From NCBI GenBank assembly GCA_944326445.1, contig CALVDZ010000008.1:1-64000 (forward strand): 64,000 bases of DNA, written 5' to 3'. The notes below the pieces were generated by a model. It was given only the letters and a program-made list of their open reading frames with translations. It searched no databases and was not told where the DNA came from. Of this stretch, positions 1-8,919 are shown in pieces; the stretch's first letter is position 1; each line of letters starts with the position of its first letter. The DNA is from an uncultured Helicobacter sp. GTDB lineage: Bacteria > Campylobacterota > Campylobacteria > Campylobacterales > Helicobacteraceae. Made by a program: the position numbers and the translations under genes.

Positions 1-42
1 AAAAAAAAAAAAAGAAAAAATAAAACTAAAGAAGAAAAAAGT

Positions 43-966
43 TTATAAAAGGTTTTTTTTTTGCCCCCCCCCCCCGAGGACAGAATCTAGGCTTGCTCTA
101 GGAAATGCGTCAATCATTGAGTTTGAAGAGCAGTTGGTAATGTGTGAAAAAATCTCTCCAAGCTCCTGATATGCCCTAAACGCCTCCGTCATACATTGCA
201 TAATAAACGCAAAAGTATAAGGCATATACGACACGCTCTGCGCGTCCTCATAAAAATGTTCATTCTGCACAAATACTCTATTTTGAGAATCTACGCTAAG
301 GCTCTTGTGCCAATCACTATCTGCCCCAAGCAAATAAATACGCTCATACCCCACAGCAATCATACAACAAAGCGAGGCAATCAGCACATTTATCCCGCTT
401 GGAATGGCGAGATTAGCCCGATACATTGCCCTAGCGAGATTTTTAAAGCTATAAAGCTCCACGGCATTAAAAGTCACAATATGCACTTTAGGATTTGTGC
501 ATAAGCAAAGATTCTCACGCACACTTTTTGTTATATCTTTTGATGAAGCCTTATAATGCTGGTAGGGGACAAACAGCACCATCTCCCAATCCACCCTCTC
601 CAAAGCCTCACTCAACTCCGCCACACGCCGCGCAAACTCCACGTCTATATCGCCACCGGGTAATATCCCAAAATACGCTGGATCCATAAGGACATAATAC
701 CTTGGTTTGAGTTCAAAGCCTAGTGGTGAAGCAAGACTTTGATTAACCATAAGAATATCCTCGCAAGCAAGCTTGCCTTTATAATCTGCTATATCCTTGA
801 TGAGTGATGGTCCATTGCCCAACACAAACACGCGACTTTTTGCAGGCTCTACACTCCGCACACTAGGGCTAAAACTCCCAAATCGTAACTGCTCCTGCGC
901 CCACCACAAAAGCTGCCATGAGTTTTTGACAAATGTCCTAACGCCACCTTTAATGCTCAATCCCAA
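43..966 (-). CDS. DUF115 / MAF-like surface glycan protein, C-terminus altered by homopolymer tracts
   Basis: Predicted cytosolic protein of 307 residues in this reading. A GNGPSL motif (residues 50-55), a YYVLMDP segment (90-96) and a GADSDWHKSL motif (214-223) resemble the DUF115 / motility-accessory-factor fold found in flagellin and polysaccharide glycosylation loci. The exact sugar or reaction cannot be told. The start is a TTG (two candidates, 966 or 960) behind an AAAAGG. The conserved part ends about residue 297; the next codons are a G12 tract followed by an A10 tract, so slippage changes the tail: with 12 G the stop is at 43, with 11 G the frame runs off the window. The divergent neighbour is fabI. 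Family assignment is moderately sure. Confidence 0.65.
   Translation of the reverse strand: MGLSIKGGVRTFVKNSWQLLWWAQEQLRFGSFSPSVRSVEPAKSRVFVLGNGPSLIKDIADYKGKLACEDILMVNQSLASPLGFELKPRYYVLMDPAYFGILPGGDIDVEFARRVAELSEALERVDWEMVLFVPYQHYKASSKDITKSVRENLCLCTNPKVHIVTFNAVELYSFKNLARAMYRANLAIPSGINVLIASLCCMIAVGYERIYLLGADSDWHKSLSVDSQNRVFVQNEHFYEDAQSVSYMPYTFAFIMQCMTEAFRAYQELGEIFSHITNCSSNSMIDAFPRASLDSVLGGGGQKKNLL
53..75 (-). repeat. Adjacent T10 and C12 homopolymer tracts
   Basis: T10 (53-62) and C12 (64-75) are separated by one G. On the minus strand they read G12-C-A10 inside the 3' end of the DUF115-like gene. Tracts of this length slip readily in Helicobacter and Campylobacter, so phase variation of the protein tail is likely. 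The first 50 bases of the window are extremely A-rich, and the tract may also be why an assembly ends here. Confidence 0.8.
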
Positions 967-1061
967 ACCTTTTCATAATCGCAATGTAAAAACTCCGGCG
1001 ATTGTAGCCAAAACAAACTTGGAGATTTTTTAAAGAGAGCTGTTTTTAAGTTTTAAGCCCA

Positions 1062-1067
1062 TATAAT
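1062..1067 (+). promoter_or_regulatory. Predicted -10 box of fabI
   Basis: TATAAT lies 43 bp before the fabI ATG in an AT-rich stretch. There is no good -35 hexamer, which is normal for the housekeeping sigma factor of Helicobacter. Prediction only. Confidence 0.55.
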
Positions 1068-1110
1068 GCGTGCTTTAGATTCTAAATCCCCCACTTTAAG
1101 GAGCAAACTT

Positions 1111-1938
1111 ATGATACTAAAGGGCAAAAAAGGGCTCATCGTAGGTGTGGCAAACAACCGCTCAATCGCGTATGGTATCGCCAAAGCCTGCAGGGAGCAG
1201 GGTGCGGAGCTAGCTTTTACATTCCTAAATAGTGCGCTAGAAAAGCGCGTGCGTCCCATAGCACAGGAGATGGGGGCGGGTGAGCGTGTGTATGAGCTCG
1301 ATGTGAGCAAGCCAGAGCATTTCGCTAGCCTTGTAGAAAGTCTTAGGAACGACTTTGGCAGCCTTGATTTTGTCGTGCATTCGGTGGCATATGCGCCCAA
1401 AGACGCGCTAGAGGGGGCGTTTGTGGATACGAGCAAAGAAGCCTTTAACACCGCTATGGAGATCTCTGTGTATTCGCTCATCGAGCTTAGCCGCCATGTG
1501 CTGCCATTGCTCAATACCGGCGGGGCGATTTTGACACTAAGCTATCTAGGCAGTGTCAAGTATGTAACCAACTACAATGTGATGGGCGTGGCAAAGGCTG
1601 CGCTAGAATCTAGCGTGCGCTACCTCGCCTACGATCTAGGCAAACGCCATATCCGCGTCAATGCCATCTCCGCAGGTCCGATAAAAACCCTCGCGGCAAG
1701 CGGCATAGGGGATTTTAATATTATGCTCAAATGGAATGAAGCCAACGCACCACTACAAGAAAATGTGAGTATCGAGCAGGTGGGCAACTCCGCGATGTAT
1801 CTTTTGAGTGATCTTGCAAGCGGCGTCACGGGTGAGGTGCATTATGTGGATTGTGGGTATAACATCATGGGTATGTGCGCCACCGAGGAAGTCGATGGCA
1901 AACTCGTGCCGCGATGGGATAGCGTGAAAAATAGCTAA
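1111..1938 (+). CDS. fabI: Enoyl-[acyl-carrier-protein] reductase (NADH)
   Basis: Catalyses the last reduction of each fatty-acid elongation cycle in the cytosol. The 275-residue protein has the short-chain dehydrogenase fold typical of FabI: a VGVANNRSIAYGIA dinucleotide site at the N-terminus, a SYLGS stretch, and Y-x6-K catalytic geometry in YNVMGVAKAALE, ending with the HYVDCGYNIMGM segment. The ATG at 1111 is chosen because AAGGAG lies eight bases upstream and it matches the usual FabI start; an upstream in-frame ATG at 1066 would overlap the predicted -10 box. The stop codon shares one base with the rimO start (TAATG), so the two are translationally coupled. Confidence 0.96.
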   Translation: MILKGKKGLIVGVANNRSIAYGIAKACREQGAELAFTFLNSALEKRVRPIAQEMGAGERVYELDVSKPEHFASLVESLRNDFGSLDFVVHSVAYAPKDALEGAFVDTSKEAFNTAMEISVYSLIELSRHVLPLLNTGGAILTLSYLGSVKYVTNYNVMGVAKAALESSVRYLAYDLGKRHIRVNAISAGPIKTLAASGIGDFNIMLKWNEANAPLQENVSIEQVGNSAMYLLSDLASGVTGEVHYVDCGYNIMGMCATEEVDGKLVPRWDSVKNS

Positions 1939-3254
1939 TGCCAAAACAACTCCACCTCATCTCACTAGGCTGCACCAAAAATCTCGTAGATTCTGAAGTG
2001 ATGCTAGGCAGGCTCGCTGCCTATGAGATCACGCAGGATTTGGGCGCGGCTGATGTGGTCATCATCAATACCTGCGGCTTTATAGAATCTGCCAAGCAAG
2101 AGAGTATCGCCACAATCCTAGAAGCAAGTGCGAATCGCAAAAAGGGCGCGCTGCTCGTGGTGAGTGGATGCCTAAGCGAGCGGTATTATGACGAGCTAGG
2201 AGAGCAGATTCCAGAGATTGATATCATCACGGGCGTGGGGGACTATGACAAAATCGATGAAATGATAGAATCTAGGCAGAGCCGCCACTCGCCTAAGGTT
2301 TTTCTCGCTGATGAACTAAATGAGCGCGTGATTACTAACTCTAGTTTCCATAGCTATATCAAGCTAAGCGAGGGCTGCAACCAAAAATGCAGTTTTTGCT
2401 CTATCCCCTCGTTTAAGGGCAAACTGCACTCACGCACGCTAGATTCTGTGATAAAAGAGCTAGAGATTCTCTACTCTAAGGGCTTTAGGGATTTTAGCTT
2501 CATCGCACAAGATTCTAGCTCGTTTTTGCGTGATGTGGGCGTGCGCGATGGGCTCATACAACTTATAGAGCGCATAGATTCACTCCAGCTCCCTATCACC
2601 GCGCGCCTGCTCTACCTCTATCCGAGCACCACGAGCCTAGAGCTTATAGAATCTATTGCCAACTCACGCACATTCCTGCCTTATTTTGATATGCCTATCC
2701 AGCACATCACAGATCCTATGCTAAAGACTATGCGTCGCGGAGCAAATCGCGCCACACACGAAAAACTCATAGAATCTATGGACAAGATCAAGGGGCGATT
2801 TATGCGCACAAGTCTCATCATCGGGCACCCCGGCGAGAGCGAGGAGGACTTTAGGCAGTTATGCGCGTTTGTGGAGCAAAGCCCCTTTGATAGGGTTAAT
2901 ATCTTTGAATACTCGCCCCAAGAGGGCACAGCGAGTTTCACGCTCCCCAAGATAGAATCTAAAGTGGTTACTAAGCGCATAGCCACCATAAATAAGATTC
3001 TAAAAGCCAAGCAAAAAGCCTCGATAAATGCGCTACTAGGGCAAAAACTCGAGGTGGTTGTAGAGGGCGTGAGCGAGATGAGTGAGTATTTTTATAGCGC
3101 ACGCGCAAGGCTATGGGCGCGTGAAATCGATGGGGAGATTCTCATCAACGACAGGATAGATTCACTAGGGGCTATCGAGCCAAAAGCCTATCTGTGCGAG
3201 GTTACGCAGATTAAAGATGACTTTGTCTTTGGCAAGCTCATAGCAGAGGCTTAG
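1938..3254 (+). CDS. rimO: Ribosomal protein uS12 methylthiotransferase RimO
   Basis: Radical-SAM enzyme that adds a methylthio group to the conserved Asp of ribosomal protein uS12. The 438 residues contain the UPF0004 N-terminal cluster cysteines (C12, C46, C78), the radical-SAM triad in CNQKCSFC (C147, C151, C154) and a C-terminal TRAM-like region. The N-terminal HLISLGCTKNLVDSE is characteristic of RimO rather than MiaB. It overlaps fabI by one base and converges on the downstream minus-strand transferase gene with a four-base overlap. The coding sequence is very rich in AGAATCT/AGATTCT heptamers (11 exact copies counted). Confidence 0.96.
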   Translation: MPKQLHLISLGCTKNLVDSEVMLGRLAAYEITQDLGAADVVIINTCGFIESAKQESIATILEASANRKKGALLVVSGCLSERYYDELGEQIPEIDIITGVGDYDKIDEMIESRQSRHSPKVFLADELNERVITNSSFHSYIKLSEGCNQKCSFCSIPSFKGKLHSRTLDSVIKELEILYSKGFRDFSFIAQDSSSFLRDVGVRDGLIQLIERIDSLQLPITARLLYLYPSTTSLELIESIANSRTFLPYFDMPIQHITDPMLKTMRRGANRATHEKLIESMDKIKGRFMRTSLIIGHPGESEEDFRQLCAFVEQSPFDRVNIFEYSPQEGTASFTLPKIESKVVTKRIATINKILKAKQKASINALLGQKLEVVVEGVSEMSEYFYSARARLWAREIDGEILINDRIDSLGAIEPKAYLCEVTQIKDDFVFGKLIAEA

Positions 3255-4631
3255 GGAGCGTGAGGAGGGCTCTTATACACATCAGCTAAAAGCGTGTCGA
3301 TGATACACGCTACACTGCCTTTGGGTGGAAAATAAAAACAGCTTTTCAGAATATCCTCTCGTCTAAACTGCAACGGAGCTATCATACCTTGAAAATCCTC
3401 TTGTAACCTAGCGATAAGCTCTCGCATAGAATCTAGAGTGTCGATGATAAAGCAACCTTGCAAAAGCTTCACTGCCCAATTGTTTAGCTCCCCACCCATA
3501 AGGTTTTGTGTGTAAATCACAGGTTTGTTTGCCAAAAACGCATATACGATTGTAGAACTCGCATCAGAAACAATCACATCAGCTTTTTTAAAACTATCCT
3601 CATAACTAGGATTGGTGTCTAAGGAGAGGTTTGGAGTGTTAAAACGCGCGATAAACTCCTGCCACTGCGCACCGCTAAGGATATTGTGATTGCCTTGCTT
3701 GGTGTCATACATATTTGGGTGTGGCCGATAGATAAAGTGTATCTTATCTTCCTTAGCTTGCTGCATAAAATACTCAATAAAAGTAAAAAAGGTGTTGTAA
3801 CTATCGCCTTTGCTATACCGAGAGGTATAAAATATGGTAAGTTTTTGCGTGTGTGGCTTGGAAAAATCTCCTTGCTTGAAGTTTTCTAACCGAGGCGATC
3901 CCGTAACGACAAAACGCGTATAGGCGTCTTTGCTCTTATAAAATGCCATAACATCCCTATGAAAGGTATCAGGCACAAACAAAAAATCATAATACCTATT
4001 TGCCCTGCTATACCATGGTGCTGATGGGTGATCGCTTGGTGCAAAGTCAAGATATAACGCCGTGAGAAAGAGGGCATACTCTATTCTAGCGAGCTTCATA
4101 CACTCCGCGATATCGGCATTGCTCCAGCCTTTGGGTCGCAAGCTATCATAAGGCCTCGTGGTGAAGCAATACTGCGCTTGTGTCTGATTTGGGAAAAGTG
4201 TGGGGCGCATTTGCGTATCAAAGCCCACGATACACTGCACTCTAGAGCGTGAATCTAAGGCGTGTGTGATAGGAATCCCAATCTTATCCCCAAAGGCTTG
4301 CAAGGCTTTAGTAGCACCCAAATCATAAAAATTTTGGCTTTGCACCAAAGTGGGCATCGCTAGCACGATAACCTCAAATCGCTCATCGCTAGCTAGGGCT
4401 AGTGCCAGAGGCTCTAAGGCCTCCCAGCTCCCACCCCAATCGTTATAAAATAAGACTTTGATTTTTGTATCGCGGTTGTGTGTGGCGAATTTTTGGAAAG
4501 ATTCTATGGTGCGGAGACGATAAATGCGCGCAAATCGCTTATCCTCAATATAGCGATGGATTTTTCTTTTAAGGGCTACAATGGGGGGGGGGGGTGAGAA
4601 GTCTTAAGAATTTTTTTAGTTTTGCAAACAT
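3251..4631 (-). CDS. Phase-variable CDP-glycerol glycerophosphotransferase-like protein, out of frame as sequenced
   Basis: The long open part (3251-4366, GTG) encodes motifs of the glycerophosphotransferase/GT-B family: FIYRPHPN and VIVSDASSTIVYAFLANKP near the C-terminus. Its frame continues upstream without a stop to a tract of 12 C on the coding strand (4583-4594), and an ATG at 4631 sits before the tract. With 12 C the ATG frame stops after about 20 codons; with 11 or 14 C it joins the main frame and gives about 459 residues beginning MFAKLKKFLRLLT. The gene is therefore switched OFF in this sequence. The likely role is transfer of a polyol-phosphate or sugar to a surface polymer; the substrate is unknown. 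The joined frame was checked codon by codon. Confidence 0.8.
4583..4594 (-). repeat. G12/C12 slippage tract controlling the transferase
   Basis: Twelve G on the plus strand, twelve C in the coding strand of the transferase gene, 37 bases after its ATG. Lengths of 11 or 14 restore the full frame; 12 and 13 give stops within a few codons. Confidence 0.85.
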
Positions 4632-4753
4632 CAACGCTCCTTGTGCTATGGGATTTGAATGTGCATTATATCTGATTATGTTTTGATACGATCTTAACTG
4701 CTCTAGCCCAAGGGGGTTTGCCTCCTACCGCGCCTATAGAGACAAAGCGCACT

Positions 4754-5107
4754 CTAACTTTTTGGTATCCTAATCCCAAACACTACGCCGTATTTTTGCA
4801 ATGCGCTGCACCCAAAAGTACCCTCACACGCGCGAGCTACTTGCATAAAAAACTCCATCTGCACCCCATAGCGCGCTAATCTCTCTAGCTTCTCCATATC
4901 AAGATTCTCTAAATAGGCTTGTGTGCCTATCAGCACGACTTTGAGCACGCGTTTCCCCGCCTCACAGCACACACACGCATTCTCACACACGCGTGCGCAC
5001 TCCTCCCCACAGCCGATAAGCACATAAGGATTGTTGGCATAGCGCGCTAGGATCTTGCCTCTCATTTGTTGTAAAGATTCACTAAAATTTACTAAATCTC
5101 TTGGCAC
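4754..5107 (-). CDS. Hypothetical cysteine-rich protein
   Basis: 117 residues that I do not recognise. There is no signal peptide or membrane segment. A cluster of six cysteines lies at about residues 33-48 (CGEECARVCENACVCC) with two more near residues 93 and 100, which could bind a metal or Fe-S cluster. The GTG at 5107 is chosen because a GGAGGA lies a suitable distance upstream inside the preceding gene; the ATG at residue 15 is the alternative. It overlaps the 3' end of the esterase gene by 16 bp, so it is probably the last gene of that operon. Confidence 0.6.
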   Translation of the reverse strand: MPRDLVNFSESLQQMRGKILARYANNPYVLIGCGEECARVCENACVCCEAGKRVLKVVLIGTQAYLENLDMEKLERLARYGVQMEFFMQVARACEGTFGCSALQKYGVVFGIRIPKS

Positions 5108-5898
5108 TCACCAAATCCTCCCCCTCCCAAAAGCTCACTTAGCATAAGCACAATCGATGGCTTGATACTATCGCCATGCCCTCCTCTAAAGGCTTTAGTG
5201 CTCACGCACGAGCATTGCGCGCTTAGAGCCTCATAGAATGCCATAAGCGGCATACCGCCCTTGCTAGGCTCATCTGTGCCATAGCTAAAAGCAATCTTAG
5301 CATCGCACAAAAAAGTGCGTGGGATCTCCACATCGCCCCACCACAGCGATGGCGAGGCGATCATATAGTGGCTAAAGGTCTCTTGGTGGTGCAAAAGCAC
5401 ATACAGCCCAAAGAGCCCCCCAAATGAATGCCCAAAAAATCCTATGCTAGAGAGCTCCCCACCCGCGCTCTTACGGACTAAAGGCAGAATCTGCGTGTGC
5501 AAAGATTCAAAAAAACGCGCCGCACCCCCGCCCCTGCCCTCTCTCACTAAGGGCGTATAGTCGCGTGTGCGCCTTGGGGTATCATACGCCAGCTCCCCCT
5601 CATAGCCCACGCCCACGATAAGCAGCGGAGATTCTCTTGGCGTGTAGTGGTGGGCAATGTATTGGTTGATGGCTATGGGGAAGTGTGCGTTGCCATCTAA
5701 CACGACTAAGGCGGGGTATGTGGCGGCATTTGTCTTTGGTTTGGCGATGAAGATTTTGCGCTCCCCCATAGTGTGCGTCTCTATCGTGAAATACTCGCGT
5801 GCTAGGGGGTTTAGGGATTCTATCTCTTGGCTTGGGCGCGCGTGCAATGCCACGCACACCGCCACACACACGAGAAATTTATGAAAAATACTTCTCAT
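5092..5898 (-). CDS. Exported alpha/beta-hydrolase, esterase family (COG2819-like)
   Basis: 268 residues with a probable signal peptide (hydrophobic residues 8-20, ending AxA-like at LHA). A GHSFGG nucleophile elbow (Ser at about 158), an ASPSLWWGD segment and a late GGHGD histidine (about 241) match the Fes/IroE-like putative esterase family, some of which hydrolyse ferric-siderophore esters or acyl esters. Substrate unknown; probably periplasmic. The start overlaps the 3' end of the ftsH-like gene by 20 bp, so it belongs to the minus-strand operon with ftsH-like, mtaB and the MscS channel. Confidence 0.8.
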   Translation of the reverse strand: MRSIFHKFLVCVAVCVALHARPSQEIESLNPLAREYFTIETHTMGERKIFIAKPKTNAATYPALVVLDGNAHFPIAINQYIAHHYTPRESPLLIVGVGYEGELAYDTPRRTRDYTPLVREGRGGGAARFFESLHTQILPLVRKSAGGELSSIGFFGHSFGGLFGLYVLLHHQETFSHYMIASPSLWWGDVEIPRTFLCDAKIAFSYGTDEPSKGGMPLMAFYEALSAQCSCVSTKAFRGGHGDSIKPSIVLMLSELLGGGGFGECQEI

Positions 5899-7576
5899 CG
5901 ATGATGGCTTTTATCTCATCTTTGTGTAGTCGCTCCTGCTCTAAGAGCCTGTGTGAGAGCCGCTCAAGCAGTGGCTTGGCGTTAGCGAGAAAGTCTTGCA
6001 TCTCTTTGCGGCACTGCTCGAGTATCTCTGCCACATCGCTAGAATCTGCGATGAGTTTTTTGCCCATACCATAGTCCTCACACATCTGTAGCGCGATTTG
6101 CTTGGCTTTGGCGATATCCTCCTTGGCATTGCTAAAGACTTGGTTATAGAGCATCTCCACTGCGATACTTCCAGCTAGGTGGATTTTTATCTTATTGCTC
6201 ATCTCGGTTTTACTCACAAGCTCCTTGTCGATATCCTTAAAACTCTCGCTAATGAGTGAAATCTTGTCAAAATCGACATCTAGCCAATACGCGCTAAGTG
6301 CCTTGGCACTCTGATAAGTCGCCAAAATCCGCTTTTCCTCCTCGCTAAAGCTAAGCATTTTTTTCTTGCCCAACAGCACCTTGTCTTTGGTATTGAGGAT
6401 ATCCTCCTTTTGTATCACATCGCTTTGTCGCCTTAGCGCGCTTAGGGCGGCTTCATTGACAAGCGAGGCGATCGCCGCACCGCTAAAGCCCACGCACAGC
6501 CGCGCCACCTCATTTACATTAAAATCGTATTTTTTATCACGCAAATACACTCCAAAAATCTTTTCACGCTCGCTTAAATCCGGCAAATCCACATAGATTC
6601 TACGATCAAATCGCCCACTGCGCAGTAATGCCTCATCGAGCACATCGATTTTATTCGTCGCGCCGATGACAATCACCCCGCTAGAATCTTCAAAGCCATC
6701 CATCTCCGTAAGGAGCTGGTTTAGCGTGGCTTCACGCTCATCATTGCGCGTGCCACCTCGTGCCTTGCCCACCGCATCGATCTCATCGATAAAGATAATG
6801 CTCGGACTCTTTGCCTTAGCGCGCATAAACAGCTCCCGCACGCGCTTTGCCCCCATACCCACATAGATTTGCACAAAGCTCGAGCCACTTTGATAAAAAA
6901 ACGGCACGCCCGCCTCGCCCGCCACGGCTTTAGCAATCATCGTCTTGCCCACGCCCGGCGGTCCCACAAGCAGCACGCCCTTAGGCAGTCGTATGCCCAA
7001 ATCCTGATATTTTTTGGTGTTTTTGAGATAGTCGATAATCTCAAAAAGCTCCTCTTTGACTTGAGTAATCCCCGCGACATCCCTAAAGGTAATCGCGCTT
7101 TGGAAATGCGGCTCAAAGCCCTGCTCAAGGGGTATCATCGGGCTTTGTTCCTTGCGCGCGATCGTGCCGCTAAGATTTTGTGCGTTGATATCTAAGCCCT
7201 TGGGTTGGGGCTTAGGTGGCATAAAGAGCAGCGAAACTGCCTTAATAAGCACCGCCACGCCGATAAAAATAATCACAAAAAGCCCAATCTCATCTAAGAA
7301 ACTTCCGCTTTTTTGCGCCACCACCACCGCGATATGGGGATCAAGCTCGGATAGATTGATAGCATCTCGCGCGACTTTGTAAGTCTCATTATACGTGCTA
7401 AAACTTAGCTCATTGTCTTTAAGCACGATGCTTTGGGGCTTAGCCTCTAGGAGCTTTTTGTGAAACTCATAGGGGCTTAGCACCACGCTAGAATCGCGCA
7501 AAAGCATAAACGCGATGAGTAGCCCCGCAAGGCTCAAGGCTATGAGTGAAAAAATGAGATTTTTAGATTTTGGCAT
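5879..7576 (-). CDS. FtsH-like membrane AAA protein lacking the protease motif
   Basis: 565 residues: an N-terminal membrane segment (about 8-26), a short periplasmic part, a second membrane segment (about 96-118), then an AAA domain with Walker A GPPGVGKT (205-212), Walker B IIFIDEID (260-267) and the second region of homology GATNKIDVLDEALLRSGRFD. In true FtsH the AAA domain is followed by a zinc HEAGH motif; here the aligned site reads YQSAKA (421-426), so both His and the Glu are lost. The ATPase looks intact, giving a pseudoprotease that could unfold or chaperone membrane proteins. Its position beside an mtaB homologue matches HP0286 of H. pylori as I recall. The ATG at 7576 has AAGGG upstream and overlaps mtaB by 14 bp. 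Confidence 0.88.
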   Translation of the reverse strand: MPKSKNLIFSLIALSLAGLLIAFMLLRDSSVVLSPYEFHKKLLEAKPQSIVLKDNELSFSTYNETYKVARDAINLSELDPHIAVVVAQKSGSFLDEIGLFVIIFIGVAVLIKAVSLLFMPPKPQPKGLDINAQNLSGTIARKEQSPMIPLEQGFEPHFQSAITFRDVAGITQVKEELFEIIDYLKNTKKYQDLGIRLPKGVLLVGPPGVGKTMIAKAVAGEAGVPFFYQSGSSFVQIYVGMGAKRVRELFMRAKAKSPSIIFIDEIDAVGKARGGTRNDEREATLNQLLTEMDGFEDSSGVIVIGATNKIDVLDEALLRSGRFDRRIYVDLPDLSEREKIFGVYLRDKKYDFNVNEVARLCVGFSGAAIASLVNEAALSALRRQSDVIQKEDILNTKDKVLLGKKKMLSFSEEEKRILATYQSAKALSAYWLDVDFDKISLISESFKDIDKELVSKTEMSNKIKIHLAGSIAVEMLYNQVFSNAKEDIAKAKQIALQMCEDYGMGKKLIADSSDVAEILEQCRKEMQDFLANAKPLLERLSHRLLEQERLHKDEIKAIIDEKYFS

Positions 7577-8903
7577 AATTCCCTTCTTTGTTTGCTTGGT
7601 ATTCTCTAATCTCTAGCCATTGCCCATTTTGGAGCGGCTTAGAGCTCTCAATCGTGATTTTGTTAAAAAACTCATCAAGCCCGTGATAGAGGCGCAAATC
7701 CCCACTCGCTCCGTCATCATCAAATCTTGACGCCAACGCACTGCCCTCTTTAGAATCTAGAGATGGCTTAGATTCACTAACGCTGCTGGCTGCGCTAGAT
7801 TCTATCAAAACATTGAGTGGCTTAGAGCAATGGCGGCGCATTTGGTAGTTGTTTTCTTGCACAATGTTTTTGAGCGTATGGAGGCGTTGCTTTGCCACAT
7901 CGCCCTTAGTGGTGTTTTTCATACTCGCTGAGGGCGTGCCGGCGCGCGGAGAGTAGATAAAGGGGTGCAAATGCGTGATAGGGAAATGCTTAAAATTCTC
8001 CAAAGTCTGCGCCCAAATCTCCTCGCTCTCGCCCGGGTGCGCCACGATAAAATCTGTGCCAAGGAAAAATCCCTGCTTGTGCAATCGCATAAAGAGCTCC
8101 AAATCCTGCTCCACGCGGTTTTGGCGATTCATAATCTCTAGCATTGTGTTGTGTGTGTGCTGCAGGGCGATATGGAGGTGCTTTTCAAAAAGTGGCTCTT
8201 GGGTGAGATTCAAAAACTCCTCGCTTATCTGACTAGGCTCTAGGCTGCCCACGCGCAGACGCTTTAAGCCCTGAAGTTTGAACAGAGATTCTATAAGGCT
8301 TGCGATACTCTCATCGCCCAAATCCTTGCCATAGCTGCCGACATTTGTGCCTGTGAGGATAATCTCGCTCACTCCAGAATCTAACAACCGCTCCACTTGC
8401 CTAATAATCGCTGCTTTTGGGAAGCTGCGCGCCCCACCACGCACAGAGGGGATAATGCAATAGCTACACGCAAAATCACAGCCCTCTTGGATTTTGATAA
8501 ATGCGCGCGTCTTGCCCACAAACTCACTCACAATCGTGCTATCAATATGCAGGGGCTGCTCCTCGGCATAAAAAAATCGCTGATTTTTTGCTAGCAATGC
8601 GCTAATATCCTCTTTGAGACTATGAGGGAATACCCCAAAGGCAAGGTTTTTGTCATAATTCTCCCTGCCCTTAGAGCCCGCACCACAACCTGTGAAGTAG
8701 ATTCTCTTCTTAGAATCTCTAAAGCGATTGATATAGCTCTGCACGCCAGAATCCGCGCCATTAGTCACTGTGCAGGAATTCACCACGATGATATCGGCGA
8801 GATTCTCATCGCTCACGATCTCATAGCCCCTAAGATTTGCCATCATCACTTGGGTATCAAAGAGATTGCTCCGACAACCAAAGGTTTTAAAAAACACACG
8901 CAT
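7563..8903 (-). CDS. mtaB: tRNA t6A37 methylthiotransferase MtaB-type
   Basis: Radical-SAM methylthiotransferase predicted to convert t6A37 of ANN-decoding tRNAs to ms2t6A. It has an N-terminal FKTFGCRSNLFDTQ cluster motif, a CDFACSYC radical-SAM triad, and a YSPRAGTPSASM segment common to the family. The ATG at 8903 is preferred over the GTG at 8918 because the family begins just before FFKTFGC; neither has a strong ribosome site. About 446 residues; the stretch around residues 385-410 (ESSAASSVSESKPSLDSKE) is low-complexity and built partly from the AGATTCT heptamer. Assigned to MtaB rather than MiaB by its HP0285-like context; moderately sure of the subtype. Confidence 0.85.
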   Translation of the reverse strand: MRVFFKTFGCRSNLFDTQVMMANLRGYEIVSDENLADIIVVNSCTVTNGADSGVQSYINRFRDSKKRIYFTGCGAGSKGRENYDKNLAFGVFPHSLKEDISALLAKNQRFFYAEEQPLHIDSTIVSEFVGKTRAFIKIQEGCDFACSYCIIPSVRGGARSFPKAAIIRQVERLLDSGVSEIILTGTNVGSYGKDLGDESIASLIESLFKLQGLKRLRVGSLEPSQISEEFLNLTQEPLFEKHLHIALQHTHNTMLEIMNRQNRVEQDLELFMRLHKQGFFLGTDFIVAHPGESEEIWAQTLENFKHFPITHLHPFIYSPRAGTPSASMKNTTKGDVAKQRLHTLKNIVQENNYQMRRHCSKPLNVLIESSAASSVSESKPSLDSKEGSALASRFDDDGASGDLRLYHGLDEFFNKITIESSKPLQNGQWLEIREYQANKEGNYAKI

Positions 8904-8919
8904 CACACACACCCTCACT

